Assembly: GCF_029504735.1 (NCBI RefSeq) | Contig: NZ_JAQFIP010000017.1 | Coordinates: forward strand, 1-55,669 | Direction: 5' to 3' | DNA from: Ereboglobus sp. PH5-10 | GTDB taxonomy: Bacteria > Verrucomicrobiota > Verrucomicrobiia > Opitutales > Opitutaceae | Length of the DNA: 55,669 nucleotides | Part shown: piece after piece, positions 9,592 to 18,720 of the stretch | How the letters are laid out: each line of letters begins with the position of its first letter | How positions within the stretch are numbered: the first letter of the stretch is position 1 | Position numbers and translations under genes: made by a program | The notes under the pieces: model-generated | What the model saw: only the letters and a program-made list of their open reading frames with translations | What the model was told of the DNA's origin: nothing | Databases searched by the model: none

Positions 9592-10548
9592 ATGACACGC
9601 GTCCTCCTCACCACCACCTCATTCCAAGACACGCCCGGAGCCCACCACGACATGCTCGCCGGTCTCGGCGTCGAAGTCGTTCGCGAACGCGGCCCGCTCC
9701 CCGAGTCGCGCATGCTCGAGCTCGCGGGCGAATTCGACGCCTTCCTCTGCGGCGACGACGCCATCACCGCCGCCGTCATCGACAAGTCGCTCCCGCGCCT
9801 CAAGGTCATCAGCAAATACGGCATCGGCCTCGACAAGATCGACGTCGCCCACGCCAGCGCGAAAAAAATCCCCGTGCTCTTCACCCCCGGCGTGAACCAC
9901 ACCACCGTGGCCGAGCACACGTTCCTGCTCCTGCTCGCGCTCGAAAAACAACTCCTCTTCCATTGCGACTCCACCCGCTCCGGCGGATGGAAACGCAAGA
10001 CCGGCCATGAGCTCCTCGCCAAAACCATCGGCATCGTCGGCCTCGGCCGCATCGGCAAGGAAGTCGCCATTCGCGCGCGCGCCTTCGGCATGGATGTGAT
10101 CGCCTTCGACGTCTACTGGGACGAAGCCTTCGCCGCGCAGCACAACGTCAGGCGCGCCGCCACAAAGGAGGAAATCTTCGCCGCCGCCGACTACATTTCG
10201 CTGCACACAAACCTCACCCCCGAGACGCGCGACATGATCAACGCCAAGTCCATTGCCACGATGAAAAAAGGCGCGATCATCCTCAACTGCGCCCGCGGCG
10301 AAATCGTGCACACCGCCGACCTCGTTGAGGCGCTCAACTCCGGCCAGCTCGGCGGCTACGGCGCCGACGTGCTCGACCAGGAACCGCCGCCCGCCGACCA
10401 CCCGCTGCTCAAGCTCCCGAATGTCGTCATCACCCCGCACATTGGCTCGCGCACCTACGAAAGCGTCGTGCGCCAGGCGTGCTGCTGCGTCTCGAACTAC
10501 AAATCCTTCCTTGAAGGCAAAATCGTCAACCAAGCGAACAAATTCTAA
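9592..10548 (+). CDS. D-3-phosphoglycerate-dehydrogenase-like 2-hydroxyacid dehydrogenase
   Basis: 318 residues; NAD(P)-dependent D-2-hydroxyacid dehydrogenase fold. The nucleotide-binding motif is GIVGLGRIGKEVAIRARAFG. The catalytic Arg is in NCARGEIVHTADL, the Glu in DQEPPP and the His in ITPHIGSRTYES. It is short, with no ACT regulatory domain, so it is not a standard SerA. The open frame begins at 9427, but homology starts at the ATG at 9592 (MTRVLLTTTSF). It sits about 110 bp upstream of an Ldh_2 oxidoreductase on the same strand. The pair suggests sugar-acid or 2-keto-acid metabolism (inference); substrate unknown. Confidence 0.88.
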   Translation: MTRVLLTTTSFQDTPGAHHDMLAGLGVEVVRERGPLPESRMLELAGEFDAFLCGDDAITAAVIDKSLPRLKVISKYGIGLDKIDVAHASAKKIPVLFTPGVNHTTVAEHTFLLLLALEKQLLFHCDSTRSGGWKRKTGHELLAKTIGIVGLGRIGKEVAIRARAFGMDVIAFDVYWDEAFAAQHNVRRAATKEEIFAAADYISLHTNLTPETRDMINAKSIATMKKGAIILNCARGEIVHTADLVEALNSGQLGGYGADVLDQEPPPADHPLLKLPNVVITPHIGSRTYESVVRQACCCVSNYKSFLEGKIVNQANKF

Positions 10549-10557
10549 AAATACATA

Positions 10558-10652
10558 GGAGTCAGAATACAGGAGTCAGGAGCCAGGAGAAAAACCCTTC
10601 GGCATCTTTAAGCCTTCTGCATTCTGACTCCTGACTCCTGTATTCTGACTCC
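10558..10652. repeat. Heptamer-periodic inverted repeat (family A)
   Basis: A perfect 24-bp inverted repeat (10558-10581 and 10629-10652) made of degenerate 7-bp units such as GGAGTCA and GAATACA. It fills the gap between the two dehydrogenase genes and could form a long hairpin in their shared transcript. It resembles the short tandem heptamer repeats of cyanobacteria. Confidence 0.9.
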
Positions 10653-10659
10653 TTTACCA

Positions 10660-11757
10660 ATGGAAACCTACCACATCGTTCCCGAAAAACAGCACAACGA
10701 CCTCGTCGCCGCCGCCTACATGCACCGCGGCTTCCACGCCGACGAGTCCGGCGAGGCCGCGCGCTTCTGCGCCGACGCCACGCGCCATGGCATCCGCACG
10801 CACAACGGCATCAAGGCCCTCCACCTCGACCACCTCTTCGGCTCCGGCTCTAAAGGCTGCGTGCCCGGCGCGCAAATCGAGGAAAAACCCTCCCGCTTCG
10901 CAGCGACGAAAATCTGGAATGCCAACAAAAAACTCGGCCAGGCCACCGCCTACCGCGCCATGGACGCCGCCATGAAACTCGCCGACCAATACGGCACCGG
11001 CACCGTCGTCGTTGACAACGCCTTCCACTATCTCTGGGGCGGCGGCTACGTGATGGACGCCGCGCGCCGCGGTTACTACGCCTACACGAACTGCACGGCG
11101 GCGCTCGCCGAGGTCGTTCCCTTCGGCGGCAAATTCCCCACGCTCGGCACCAACCCGCACTCGTGGGGTTTCCCCACCACCGACGCCATCGGCTTCCCGA
11201 TCGTGATCGACTGGGCGACATCGGTCGTCGCCATGGGTCGCGTGCAACAACTCCTGCGCGAAGGAAAACAACTGCCGCCCAACGCCGCCGTTGACGCCGA
11301 CGGCAACCCGACCACCGACCCCGCGAAAGCGAAGTCGCTGATGCCCTTCGGCGCGCACAAAGGCTACGGACTCTCGCTCATCAACGAACTCGTCGGCGGC
11401 ATGATCGGCGGCTCGCTCCCGACAATCCGCAACCGTTGGGAGCAAGTTTCCGAGGGCGACAAGGGCACCTGCTGCTTCTACTTCCAAGTCATCCATCCCG
11501 ACGCGATCAGCGGCGGCGCATTTGCCAAGGGCCGCACGCAATCGCAAAACGTGAAAGCCGTCCTTGAGGACATCCTTGGACACGGCAACGACAAGTGCAT
11601 CCTCCCCGGCCAGATCGAGGCGGAGTTCGCGAAGAAAACGGCGGCCGCCGGCGGCCTTCTCTTCAGCGCGGCGGAAATCGAGGCGTTTAACGAAATCGCC
11701 AGGGAAGCGGGCCAGCCGCTCTGGGACCCCGCCTCGTTCAAAACGGTGGAGTTCTAA
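10660..11757 (+). CDS. Ldh_2 (malate/L-lactate/diketogulonate dehydrogenase-type) oxidoreductase
   Basis: 365 residues of the COG2055 family: NAD(P)H-dependent enzymes with a non-Rossmann fold acting on malate, sulfolactate, ureidoglycolate or 2,3-diketo-L-gulonate. Family marks include the N-terminal HGIRTHNGIK stretch, GTVVVDNAFH, FGGKFPTLGTNPHSWGFPT and the glycine-rich PFGAHKGYGLSLINELVGG. The start METYHIVPEKQHN matches usual N-termini. Paired with the upstream hydroxyacid dehydrogenase, probably one transcript. The exact substrate cannot be read from sequence; YiaK-like diketogulonate reduction is one option. Confidence 0.88.
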   Translation: METYHIVPEKQHNDLVAAAYMHRGFHADESGEAARFCADATRHGIRTHNGIKALHLDHLFGSGSKGCVPGAQIEEKPSRFAATKIWNANKKLGQATAYRAMDAAMKLADQYGTGTVVVDNAFHYLWGGGYVMDAARRGYYAYTNCTAALAEVVPFGGKFPTLGTNPHSWGFPTTDAIGFPIVIDWATSVVAMGRVQQLLREGKQLPPNAAVDADGNPTTDPAKAKSLMPFGAHKGYGLSLINELVGGMIGGSLPTIRNRWEQVSEGDKGTCCFYFQVIHPDAISGGAFAKGRTQSQNVKAVLEDILGHGNDKCILPGQIEAEFAKKTAAAGGLLFSAAEIEAFNEIAREAGQPLWDPASFKTVEF

Positions 11758-11792
11758 ACAAAATCGTTTTCAACATTCTCAAGGCTCACATG

Positions 11793-11825
11793 GCGGCGGA
11801 AAAAATTCCGCCGCTTTTTTATTTT
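11793..11825 (+). terminator. Rho-independent terminator after Ldh_2 gene
   Basis: 9-bp stem (GCGGCGGAA with TTCCGCCGC), AAAA loop and a long T tract, 35 bp after the stop codon. Confidence 0.92.
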
Positions 11826-11917
11826 TATAAACACGCCCGACAAGAAGACGCGACTTTTTCAACGCAAATTCCCCGTCCGTGTTTCTGGCATGCTCAAAAG
11901 CCAGCGAACGCCGGCGG

Positions 11918-12676
11918 TCACTCCGGTTTCCGGCACAGCGCGGCGAAGCCGAGGCAGAGCTTGGTGTTGCGGGAGAACTTGTCGAACAGCGCGCCGGCGA
12001 TGTTGTTCATCAGATACAGCGGCGCGCCAAAGACGCCGAGCGCGCCGAACAGATACATGTTCATGATCTGGAAAAACGCCGCCGCGGAACCGCCGCGCGA
12101 CAGGAGCGTTTCCATTTCAAAACCGGAATCGACGGCGAGCCGCGCCACGCCTTGCTGCGTGAATCGCCAGTTGTCCGCCGGATGCGGATGATGGAACCAC
12201 ACGTGCGGCACGCTGAAAAGCAGGCGTCCGCCGGGGCGCAGGATGCGGCGCAGCTCGCGCATCGCCGCCCATGGTTGCGCGCTGTGCTCGATGACTTCGG
12301 TGCAGAGCACAAAATCAAAACCATCCGCGGGCAGCCCGGTTTGCTCAACCGTGCCGACATGGTCGACTCCGGGGCCGGGCGCGATGTCGAGTGTCTCCAG
12401 TTTCCAGCCGCGCGCCTCGAAAAGTTTTTTATACGGGCTTTGCTCGCAGCCGGCATCGAGCGCGATTTTGCGCGGCGATTCCGATAGCTCCGCGACGGCT
12501 TGCGTGAAAAGTTCGTTGATGTTTTCGGCGAGTTTGGAGAGCACGAGGTAATCGTATTTCCAAATCGAGGGGCGCGTGCGGTCGGTGGCTCGGTGCAGCG
12601 CGCGGTGAAACGCGGGACGTCGCGCGGGCGCGGTTTGCGGAGCGGCGCCGCCGTTGTCGGGGAGGTCGATTTTCAC
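11918..12676 (-). CDS. Class I SAM-dependent methyltransferase
   Basis: 252 residues, Methyltransf_11 type. Motif I is [12 protein letters not shown], the acidic residue after beta-2 is in LETLDIAPG, motif II is [12 protein letters not shown] and the post-II stretch is [18 protein letters not shown] hydrophobic C-terminal stretch ([19 protein letters not shown]) suggests membrane association. The start is a GTG whose last bases overlap the TGA of the upstream ABC ATPase (GTGA), indicating translational coupling. The frame stays open further upstream, but that part is antisense-like sequence inside the ABC gene. Substrate unknown; perhaps a lipid or cell-envelope sugar. Confidence 0.85.
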   Translation of the reverse strand: MKIDLPDNGGAAPQTAPARRPAFHRALHRATDRTRPSIWKYDYLVLSKLAENINELFTQAVAELSESPRKIALDAGCEQSPYKKLFEARGWKLETLDIAPGPGVDHVGTVEQTGLPADGFDFVLCTEVIEHSAQPWAAMRELRRILRPGGRLLFSVPHVWFHHPHPADNWRFTQQGVARLAVDSGFEMETLLSRGGSAAAFFQIMNMYLFGALGVFGAPLYLMNNIAGALFDKFSRNTKLCLGFAALCRKPE

Positions 12677-13665
12677 TGCCAGATTTCCTCGGCGCGGATG
12701 CAGGCGACTTCGCGGTTGTCGCCGGCCTCGAGTTTTTCGAGCGGCGGCACGGCGGCCTGGCAGCGTTCTTGCGCGTGCGGGCAGCGCGGGTGAAACGCGC
12801 AGCCGCGCGGCGGGTTGATCGGCGAGGGCGGATCGCCGGGCAGGACGATGCGTTTGCGCGCGCGCTCGACGTCGGGGTTGGGCGTGGGGATGGCGCTGAT
12901 GAGCGCGCGGGTGTAGGGATGGCGCGGGTGCTCGATCACTTCGACCGCCGGGCCGAGCTCGACGATTTTGCCGAGATACATGACGGCCACGCGGTCGGAG
13001 ATGTGCTTCACGACGGAGAGGTCGTGCGCGATGAAGATCAGGCTGAGGTTCATCTTGCGCACGAGCTGCGAGAGGAGATTGAGGATTTGCGCCTGGATGG
13101 AAACGTCGAGCGCCGAGACGGGTTCGTCGGCGATGATGATTTTCGGGTTGAGCGCGAGGGCGCGGGCGATGGCGATGCGCTGGAGTTGTCCGCCGGAAAA
13201 CTCGTGCGGATATTTTTGCATGAAGCGCGGCGCGAGGCCGACGAGCGTCATGAGTTCGGCGACGCGCGGCGTGACTTCGGCGGGCGCGCACACGCGGTGC
13301 ACGAGAAGCGGCTCGGCGATGGTGTCGTGCACCGTCATGCGCGGGTTGAGCGACGCGTAGGGGTCTTGAAAAACCATCTGCATGTCGCGGCGCACGGCGC
13401 CGACTTCGTCCGCGCCGCCGGCGGTGAGATTTTTGCCCTCGAGGATGACCGCGCCGCCGGTGGTGGGCACGAGTTGCATGATCGTGCGGGCGAGCGTGGA
13501 TTTGCCGCAGCCGGATTCGCCGACCAGCCCGAGCACCTCGCCGCGCGCAAGCGCGAGGTTGACGCCGTCAACCGCCTTCACCGCGCCGGCGTTGCGGCGC
13601 ACGAGAAACCCCTGATGCACGGGGAAGTGCGTCTTGACGTCGCGGAGTTCGAGGATGGGCGGCAT
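12673..13665 (-). CDS. oppF: Oligopeptide/dipeptide ABC transporter ATPase, OppF/DppF type
   Basis: 330 residues. Walker A is GESGCGKST, the Q-loop is [16 protein letters not shown], the signature is [15 protein letters not shown] and Walker B is [12 protein letters not shown], followed by the H-loop [12 protein letters not shown]. The C-terminal oligo_HPY extension contains [15 protein letters not shown]. These are the features of the second nucleotide-binding subunit of oligopeptide importers. It follows an OppD-type gene by about 70 bp. No permease or binding-protein genes are nearby, so the partner membrane subunits must be encoded elsewhere. Confidence 0.93.
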   Translation of the reverse strand: MPPILELRDVKTHFPVHQGFLVRRNAGAVKAVDGVNLALARGEVLGLVGESGCGKSTLARTIMQLVPTTGGAVILEGKNLTAGGADEVGAVRRDMQMVFQDPYASLNPRMTVHDTIAEPLLVHRVCAPAEVTPRVAELMTLVGLAPRFMQKYPHEFSGGQLQRIAIARALALNPKIIIADEPVSALDVSIQAQILNLLSQLVRKMNLSLIFIAHDLSVVKHISDRVAVMYLGKIVELGPAVEVIEHPRHPYTRALISAIPTPNPDVERARKRIVLPGDPPSPINPPRGCAFHPRCPHAQERCQAAVPPLEKLEAGDNREVACIRAEEIWQ

Positions 13666-13672
13666 GAGATAA

Positions 13673-13704
13673 ATTTTGGATTTTGGATTGGGGATTTTGG
13701 ATTG
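13673..13704. repeat. Heptamer repeat ATTTTGG (family C)
   Basis: Four consecutive 7-bp units (ATTTTGG, ATTTTGG, ATTGGGG, ATTTTGG) between oppF and oppD. The same unit recurs as an inverted pair between mreB and mreC. Confidence 0.85.
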
Positions 13705-13733
13705 ATAGGACAGATCGGGCTAATCAGTCGGTT

Positions 13734-14705
13734 TCAAATTTCCCCGGCTTGCACGCGCAGGCAGGCTTGTTGGTGCTCGGGGGTTACGGGTTTGAGCTCG
13801 GGTTGTTGTTGACGGCAGCTTTCCCTGGCGAGTTCGCAGCGGTCGGCGAAGGCGCAGCCGGTGAAGTTTTTTGAGATGTCGGGCGGAAGTCCCTTGATCG
13901 TGAAAAGTTCGCGGCCTTTTTGTTGCAGCGAGGGGATCGAGCGTTGCAGGCCGATTGTGTAGGGGTGCCTCGGCTGGTAAAAGAGTGTGCGCGTGCCGGC
14001 GGTTTCGACGATGCGCCCGGCATACATGACTTGCACGCGGTCGCAGAGGCCGGAGACGACGCCGAGGTCGTGCGTGATGAAGATCACGGCCATGCCGGAC
14101 TCCTTCTGCATTTTTTTAATGAGCTCCAAAATCTGCGCCTGCACGGTCACGTCGAGCGCGGTGGTGGGTTCGTCGGCGATGAGAAGCTCGGGGCGCGTGA
14201 TGAGCGCCATCGCAATCATGACGCGCTGGCGCATGCCTCCGGAAAACTCGTGCGGATGATAGTGAATGCGTTTCGCGGCGTCGTTGATGCCGACGGCCTC
14301 GAGCATTTCGAGCCCGCGGGCGAGCGCGGCCTTGCGGGAGATTTTTTCGTGGATGATGAGCGGCTCGATGAGTTGTTCGCTGATGCGCAGGTAGGGGTTG
14401 AGCGAGGTCATCGGGTCCTGAAAAATCATCGAGATGCGCTTGCCGCGGATCGACTGCAACCGGTGCGGCGCGCAGTGGAGCAGGTCAACGCCGTCAAACA
14501 TCGCCACGCCGCTTTCGATGCGCCCCGGCGGTTGCGGGACGAGGCCCATGAGCGAGTAGCACGTGACGGATTTTCCCGAGCCGGACTCGCCGACGATGCC
14601 GAGCGTCTCGCCGCGCTCCAGGTCAAAGCTCACGCCGTCAACCGCGCGATACACACCGCTGCGCGTGTGAAAATAAGTGCGAAGATCTTTGACGGAGAGA
14701 AGCAC
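13734..14705 (-). CDS. oppD: Oligopeptide/dipeptide ABC transporter ATPase, OppD/DppD type
   Basis: 323 residues. Walker A is GESGSGKS, the Q-loop MIFQDPMTSLNPYLRI, the signature FSGGMRQRVMIAMAL and Walker B LLIADEPTTALD, then H-loop ITHDLGVVSGLCD. The oligo_HPY tail has GCAFADRCELARESC. First of two ATPase genes transcribed toward oppF and the methyltransferase. Its upstream gap is filled by an inverted pair of octamer repeats, so promoter and leader are embedded in repeat DNA. Confidence 0.93.
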   Translation of the reverse strand: MLLSVKDLRTYFHTRSGVYRAVDGVSFDLERGETLGIVGESGSGKSVTCYSLMGLVPQPPGRIESGVAMFDGVDLLHCAPHRLQSIRGKRISMIFQDPMTSLNPYLRISEQLIEPLIIHEKISRKAALARGLEMLEAVGINDAAKRIHYHPHEFSGGMRQRVMIAMALITRPELLIADEPTTALDVTVQAQILELIKKMQKESGMAVIFITHDLGVVSGLCDRVQVMYAGRIVETAGTRTLFYQPRHPYTIGLQRSIPSLQQKGRELFTIKGLPPDISKNFTGCAFADRCELARESCRQQQPELKPVTPEHQQACLRVQAGEI

Positions 14706-14712
14706 GGGAAGA

Positions 14713-14847
14713 GAAAGGCTGAAGGACTGAAAAACTGAAAGACTGAAAATTCGGAGCTTCGTTATGGGCGCGATTTTTTGGAGGTGTCGGGCTTGCGGCG
14801 GGTTGGGGCCTTCAGCTTTTCAGTCCTTCAGACTTTCAGCCTTTCCC
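14713..14847. repeat. Inverted pair of octamer arrays (family B)
   Basis: Left array (14713-14749) on the plus strand and right array (14809-14847) on the minus strand both begin with the unit GAAAGGCT and continue with 8-bp units of form GAANNNCT. They face each other between oppD and the acyltransferase. The right array encodes the last residues and stop codon of the acyltransferase. A third copy overlaps the end of hemE. Confidence 0.9.
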
Positions 14848-16373
14848 TCCTCCGGCAGGCCGAAGTGCTCGAAGAGTTTTCGCCAGAGCACGGAGGGGGC
14901 GGGATTGGTCGCGAGAAAATCGGCGGGGGCCTCGTAAACATCGGTGAGACGCGGGCGGCGCTGGCCGGGGCGAACGAGGCCGAAGCGCTGCGGGCTGCGC
15001 GTGGATTTGGCCTCGCGGTCGGCGCGCGCGGATTCGTCGAGGTTCACAAACACGTCGGGATATTCGAGGCGGAGTTTTTTGAAATAACAACGCGATGCCA
15101 GGGCGCCGCGCGGCAGCTCGCGCATGTAGTCGGCGGTGCCGTCGTCGATGAGCGGCTTGAGCGCGGCGAGCGCGGCGGCGGGCGCGAAAAGCGTGAGCTG
15201 CGTGTCGGGGCGCGACTGGCGCAAGTCGCGAAAGATCGGCAGCGCGGCGGCGAGTTGCGCGGGCGCGATTTCGCCGGACGGGAAGCGCACCCACACGCGC
15301 GTTTTTCGCGGCATGGTGGCGCGCGTGAAACCGTGCGCGGCGAGGTCGGCGTCGAGGTAATCGTTTTTCGTGTGGTAGCGGAAGCGCAGGGTCGGCCAGT
15401 TCTGGCTGCGCCAGCGTCCGTGGCTCCAGAGCCACGACGCGCACATGTTGTCGTCGTTGGAGAGTGCGTTTTCGAGCCAGCGGTTGAGCGCGATGGTGGC
15501 GTCGATCGCGCTGCCGCCGGTGACGATGTCAACGCACTCGTAGCCGATGCGCCAGAATCCGTAACGGCGCGGATAAATGATCGTGAGGCGCGCGTTGTAT
15601 TTTTCGACGAGCGTGCCGGGAAACTCCGTCGTCGAGCAGACGCGCCCGAGAAATGTCGTGAGCGCGCCGTGGTGGCCGGCGTTTTGGTCGAAGAGAATGC
15701 TGATGACGCCGCGCCGCTTCATGACGCGGAAAATTTCGAACAATCCGTCGCGCCGCGAAAACAGTTTCAGCCCGTGGCGTTCGCGCGTGGACTTTATCCA
15801 TGCGTTGAGATCGTTGTTTTTGAGCGGGCGGAACACGACGCCGACCTCGCCGCGATATTCCGTGAAAAGCGCGAGCCACGTGAGGCTTTCCCAATACGCG
15901 AGGTGCAGCGTGCCGATGACGCCCGGCGATTCGGGATTCTCGGCGATGCGGCGCGCGAGCGCGGCGTCAAACGACGGCGTGGCGCGCGCGACGCGGCGCA
16001 ACCGCGCGTCGGACATGAACGGGCTCGCGAGCGAAAGCATTCCCGTTTCGATGAGCCGGCGCGAGCTCTTGAGGGCGATCTTGCGATGCCAAGCGCGCGC
16101 GCGCTTGGGAAACGCGTGATGCAGATTGGAAAAAACGATTTGCCGGCGCTTGGGCAATAGCAACACCACCGGGCCGAGCAGCCAGGCGGTGAAATGCAGC
16201 AAAAACTCAGGCGTGTGGGCGATGAGCCAGCCGAAAATCTTGAGGAAAAGGAGTGTCACGCGAAACACAGATGAAAAGGCGCGCGGGGCTTTGTGTGAAG
16301 CGAGTTTTTCCGTTTTCGGACAAATGAAAATTCGCCCGGATTTCCGGCATGAAACCATCGCGCGATTCTTCAT
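14820..16373 (-). CDS. LpxL/HtrB-like acyltransferase fused to a GT9-like half domain
   Basis: 517 residues from the first ATG; a later start is possible because conserved sequence begins near residue 35 with a membrane segment (TLLFLKIFGWLIAHTPEFLL). Residues about 75-320 match lauroyl/myristoyl lipid A acyltransferases: KRRQIVFSNLHHAFPKR, then the catalytic HX4E at H157-E162 in GTLHLAYWESLTW, then SILFDQNAGHHGA. Residues about 357-500 resemble the N-terminal Rossmann half of heptosyltransferase family 9 (RVWVRFPSGEIAPAQLAAAL, later YPDVFVNLDES and RFGLV), with no C-terminal GT half. Likely role: acylation of lipid A or another lipid at the inner membrane. The last residues GKAESLKD are encoded by the octamer repeat. 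Confidence 0.8.
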   Translation of the reverse strand: MKNRAMVSCRKSGRIFICPKTEKLASHKAPRAFSSVFRVTLLFLKIFGWLIAHTPEFLLHFTAWLLGPVVLLLPKRRQIVFSNLHHAFPKRARAWHRKIALKSSRRLIETGMLSLASPFMSDARLRRVARATPSFDAALARRIAENPESPGVIGTLHLAYWESLTWLALFTEYRGEVGVVFRPLKNNDLNAWIKSTRERHGLKLFSRRDGLFEIFRVMKRRGVISILFDQNAGHHGALTTFLGRVCSTTEFPGTLVEKYNARLTIIYPRRYGFWRIGYECVDIVTGGSAIDATIALNRWLENALSNDDNMCASWLWSHGRWRSQNWPTLRFRYHTKNDYLDADLAAHGFTRATMPRKTRVWVRFPSGEIAPAQLAAALPIFRDLRQSRPDTQLTLFAPAAALAALKPLIDDGTADYMRELPRGALASRCYFKKLRLEYPDVFVNLDESARADREAKSTRSPQRFGLVRPGQRRPRLTDVYEAPADFLATNPAPSVLWRKLFEHFGLPEEGKAESLKD

Positions 16374-16378
16374 CCTTC

Positions 16379-16406
16379 CTAATTTCCAATTTCTAATCTC
16401 TAATTT
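16379..16406. repeat. Heptamer repeat CTAATTT (family D)
   Basis: Four 7-bp units (CTAATTT, CCAATTT, CTAATCT, CTAATTT) between the divergent acyltransferase and exonuclease genes, immediately before the exonuclease start. Confidence 0.85.
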
Positions 16407-16411
16407 CGCCC

Positions 16412-17308
16412 ATGTCCAAATGGCTCCTCATCGACGGCTTTAACCTCGCCTACCGCTGCTTCTTCGCGATTCCCGAGCTCACGCGTCCCGACGGGTTTCC
16501 GACCAACGCGCTCCACGGCTGGATAAAATCCATCTGGCGCCTCATCGACCAGGAACGCCCCGGCGGCACACTCGTCTTCTTCGACTTGGGCGGCTCGCAA
16601 GACCGCCTCGCGCTCCACCCCGAATACAAGGCGCAACGCGAGGAAATGCCCGACGCGCTCGCAAAACAAATCCCGCATTTAAAAACACTCAGCCGAGCGA
16701 TGGGCCTCGCCGTCATTGAGCAAAACGGCGTCGAGTCGGACGATCTGCTCGCCGCGCAAGCCGTCGCGTTTGCAAACGCCGGGGACGACGCCCTGATCGT
16801 CAGCTCCGACAAGGACTTCGCGCAAATCGTCAACGACCGCATAAAAATCCTGCTCCCCCCGCCGACCGGCAACGCCAGGCTCGGCTGGCGCAAGCTCGAT
16901 GCCGCGGGAGTTGTCGAAAAGTTTGGCGTCCCGCCCTCGCAAATCGCCGACTACCTCGCGCTCGTCGGCGACGCCTCCGACAACATTCCCGGACTCAAGG
17001 GCGTCGGCCCAAAAACCGCCGTCAAGTGGCTGCAGCAACACAGTGGCCTCGAAGCCATCATCGCGGCCGCCGACACAATCGCGCCCGAACGTTTCCGCGA
17101 CGCCCTCCGCGCCAACACCGACCTGCTGCGCCTCAACCTAAAACTCGTCACGCTCAACCTCGCGCTCCCCGTGCTCGACACCGCCACCGCAAAACAAAAC
17201 CAGGAGCCCTGCCGCGCCGAACTCCTCGCCTTCCTGGAAGAAATGGGCATGAAAACCGCCCGCACCGAAGCCGAAACCCGCTACAGCGGGCAGATCGAGT
17301 TGTTTTGA
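16412..17308 (+). CDS. 5'-3' exonuclease / flap endonuclease (PolA N-domain type)
   Basis: 298 residues covering only the 5'-3' exonuclease domain, as in stand-alone flap nucleases. Metal-binding acidic clusters are seen in LLIDGFNLAYR, GVESDDLLAAQ and IVSSDKDFAQI. The helix-hairpin-helix segment is VGDASDNIPGLKGVGPKTAV. It would remove RNA primers or 5' flaps from DNA. The start MSKWLLIDGFN is typical. Single gene, divergent from the acyltransferase. No strong terminator follows; a short palindrome lies at 17316-17337. Confidence 0.93.
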   Translation: MSKWLLIDGFNLAYRCFFAIPELTRPDGFPTNALHGWIKSIWRLIDQERPGGTLVFFDLGGSQDRLALHPEYKAQREEMPDALAKQIPHLKTLSRAMGLAVIEQNGVESDDLLAAQAVAFANAGDDALIVSSDKDFAQIVNDRIKILLPPPTGNARLGWRKLDAAGVVEKFGVPPSQIADYLALVGDASDNIPGLKGVGPKTAVKWLQQHSGLEAIIAAADTIAPERFRDALRANTDLLRLNLKLVTLNLALPVLDTATAKQNQEPCRAELLAFLEEMGMKTARTEAETRYSGQIELF

Positions 17309-17315
17309 AAATGTG

Positions 17316-17337
17316 GCACAGGCATTCCTGTCTGTGC
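17316..17337. repeat. Short palindrome after the exonuclease gene
   Basis: Nested inverted repeat with outer arms GCACAG and CTGTGC between the convergent exonuclease and ATPase genes. It could act as a weak bidirectional hairpin; there is no T tract. Confidence 0.5.
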
Positions 17338-17384
17338 GTTCCTCGATTCGCGCGCCGCTCTCCGTGCGGGTGGGAATGCTCGCG

Positions 17385-18569
17385 TCACACCTTCAAAATC
17401 GCCCCCACCTCAGCCAGCGGCAGCGCGGTGATTTTTTCCGTCAACGGCACCGTGCGCTTTCCCGGATAAACCACCCACAAATGCTCCAGGCGCAAATCCT
17501 CCAGCGCCGCGTGCATCGACTTCGATGTCGCCGGGCGCTCCCGCCACTTGAACTCCACGCCGATGCGCCGCCCGTTCAGCACGCAAAACAAATCCAGCTC
17601 CGCGCCCGAGTGCAGCGCCCAGAAATACGCCTCCTGCGGCTCCAAAACGCCCAGCGTCTGTTCCAGCGCAAACCCCTCCCACGACGCGCCCACCTTGGGA
17701 TTGCTCCAAAGCGCGTCGCGCGTCGCCAGCCCGAGCAGCGTGTGAAACAGTCCGCTGTCGCGCAGATAAATCTTGGGCGATTTCACCAGCCGCTTGCCGA
17801 TGTTTTCATACCACGGCTGCAGCACGCGCACCATATACGTGCCCTCCAAAACATCCACGTATTTGCGCGCCGTCATCGAGCTCACCCCGAACGCCCGCCC
17901 GAGCTCCGACGCGTTGAAAATCTGCCCGTGAAAATTCGCCAGCATCATCCAAAACCGGCGCAACTCCACCGCCGTTTTTCCCGGGATGTGCGCCGCGATG
18001 TCGCGCTGCAAATACGTCTGGATAAAATTGTCGCGCCACGCGAAAGCGTCCGCCTCCGAGTCCGCCAAAAACGACCTCGGAAACCCGCCGCGCTCCCACA
18101 ACAAGTCCAGCGAATCCGCGCCGGTTTCCCGAAATTGAAACGGCCTCAACTCCACAAACTCCACGCGCCCCGCGAGCGATTCCGAGGCCCCCGCCACCAG
18201 CGCCGGCGACGCGCTTCCCAGCAAAAGAAACTTCGCCGGCGCATCCGGCCTGTCCGCCAGCACGCGAAGCAACGGAAACAAATCCGGACGCTCCTGCACC
18301 TCGTCCAAAACGACCAGTCCGCGTTGCGCCGACAAAAACAGCTCCGGATTTTCCAGAGCAACCAAGTCCCCCGGCGACTCCAAATCCAGATAAACCGCCC
18401 CGCCAGTGCTTTCCCTGTCATTCTTTGCACCCGACTGTTCCTTCCACTCCGTCGCGATTTCTCGGGCGAGCGTGGTCTTGCCGCACTGCCTCGGCCCTAG
18501 CACCGCCACCACCGGCGACCGGCGAAGCCCCGTTTCGATTTTCTGACGATAAAAACCGCGATCAAGCAT
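17385..18569 (-). CDS. AAA ATPase with DUF4143 domain
   Basis: 394 residues. Residues 1-130 hold an AAA_14 core with Walker A GPRQCGKTT and Walker B LVVLDEVQ plus sensor LLLGSASPALV. The middle is winged-helix-like (FNASELGRAFGVSSMTARKYVDVLEGTYMV). The C-terminal DUF4143 part contains ELDLFCVLNGRRIGVEFKW, a PD-(D/E)XK-like arrangement. The family is widespread, sporadically distributed and without firm function. Upstream lies an A+T-rich gap with a 26-bp perfect palindrome that may be an operator. Confidence 0.88.
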   Translation of the reverse strand: MLDRGFYRQKIETGLRRSPVVAVLGPRQCGKTTLAREIATEWKEQSGAKNDRESTGGAVYLDLESPGDLVALENPELFLSAQRGLVVLDEVQERPDLFPLLRVLADRPDAPAKFLLLGSASPALVAGASESLAGRVEFVELRPFQFRETGADSLDLLWERGGFPRSFLADSEADAFAWRDNFIQTYLQRDIAAHIPGKTAVELRRFWMMLANFHGQIFNASELGRAFGVSSMTARKYVDVLEGTYMVRVLQPWYENIGKRLVKSPKIYLRDSGLFHTLLGLATRDALWSNPKVGASWEGFALEQTLGVLEPQEAYFWALHSGAELDLFCVLNGRRIGVEFKWRERPATSKSMHAALEDLRLEHLWVVYPGKRTVPLTEKITALPLAEVGAILKV

Positions 18570-18681
18570 GATTATGCTGGAAAAATTAAAAGGTGATTTG
18601 AATTTTTCAAGGATAAATTGACTTCACCTGATATCTGTTCCTCGAAACCACTCTCCCTTTTCCCCCATCTAAGTGAGCCAA

Positions 18682-18707
18682 AAAGTTTTAATCATGATTA
18701 AAACTTT
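18682..18707. promoter_or_regulatory. 26-bp perfect palindrome
   Basis: Perfect palindrome centred on CATG at 18693-18696, with half-site AAAGTTTTAATCA. It lies 113 bp upstream of the DUF4143 ATPase start and 54 bp after the radical SAM stop. Dimeric regulator site or transcript hairpin; which one is not decidable here. Confidence 0.55.
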
Positions 18708-18720
18708 CCACCCAAAACCA

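Noticed and set aside
14778-16160. 460-codon plus-strand frame opposite the acyltransferase
   Set aside because: Arg/Ala/Glu-rich mirror sequence with no recognisable domain; the minus strand encodes a clear acyltransferase.
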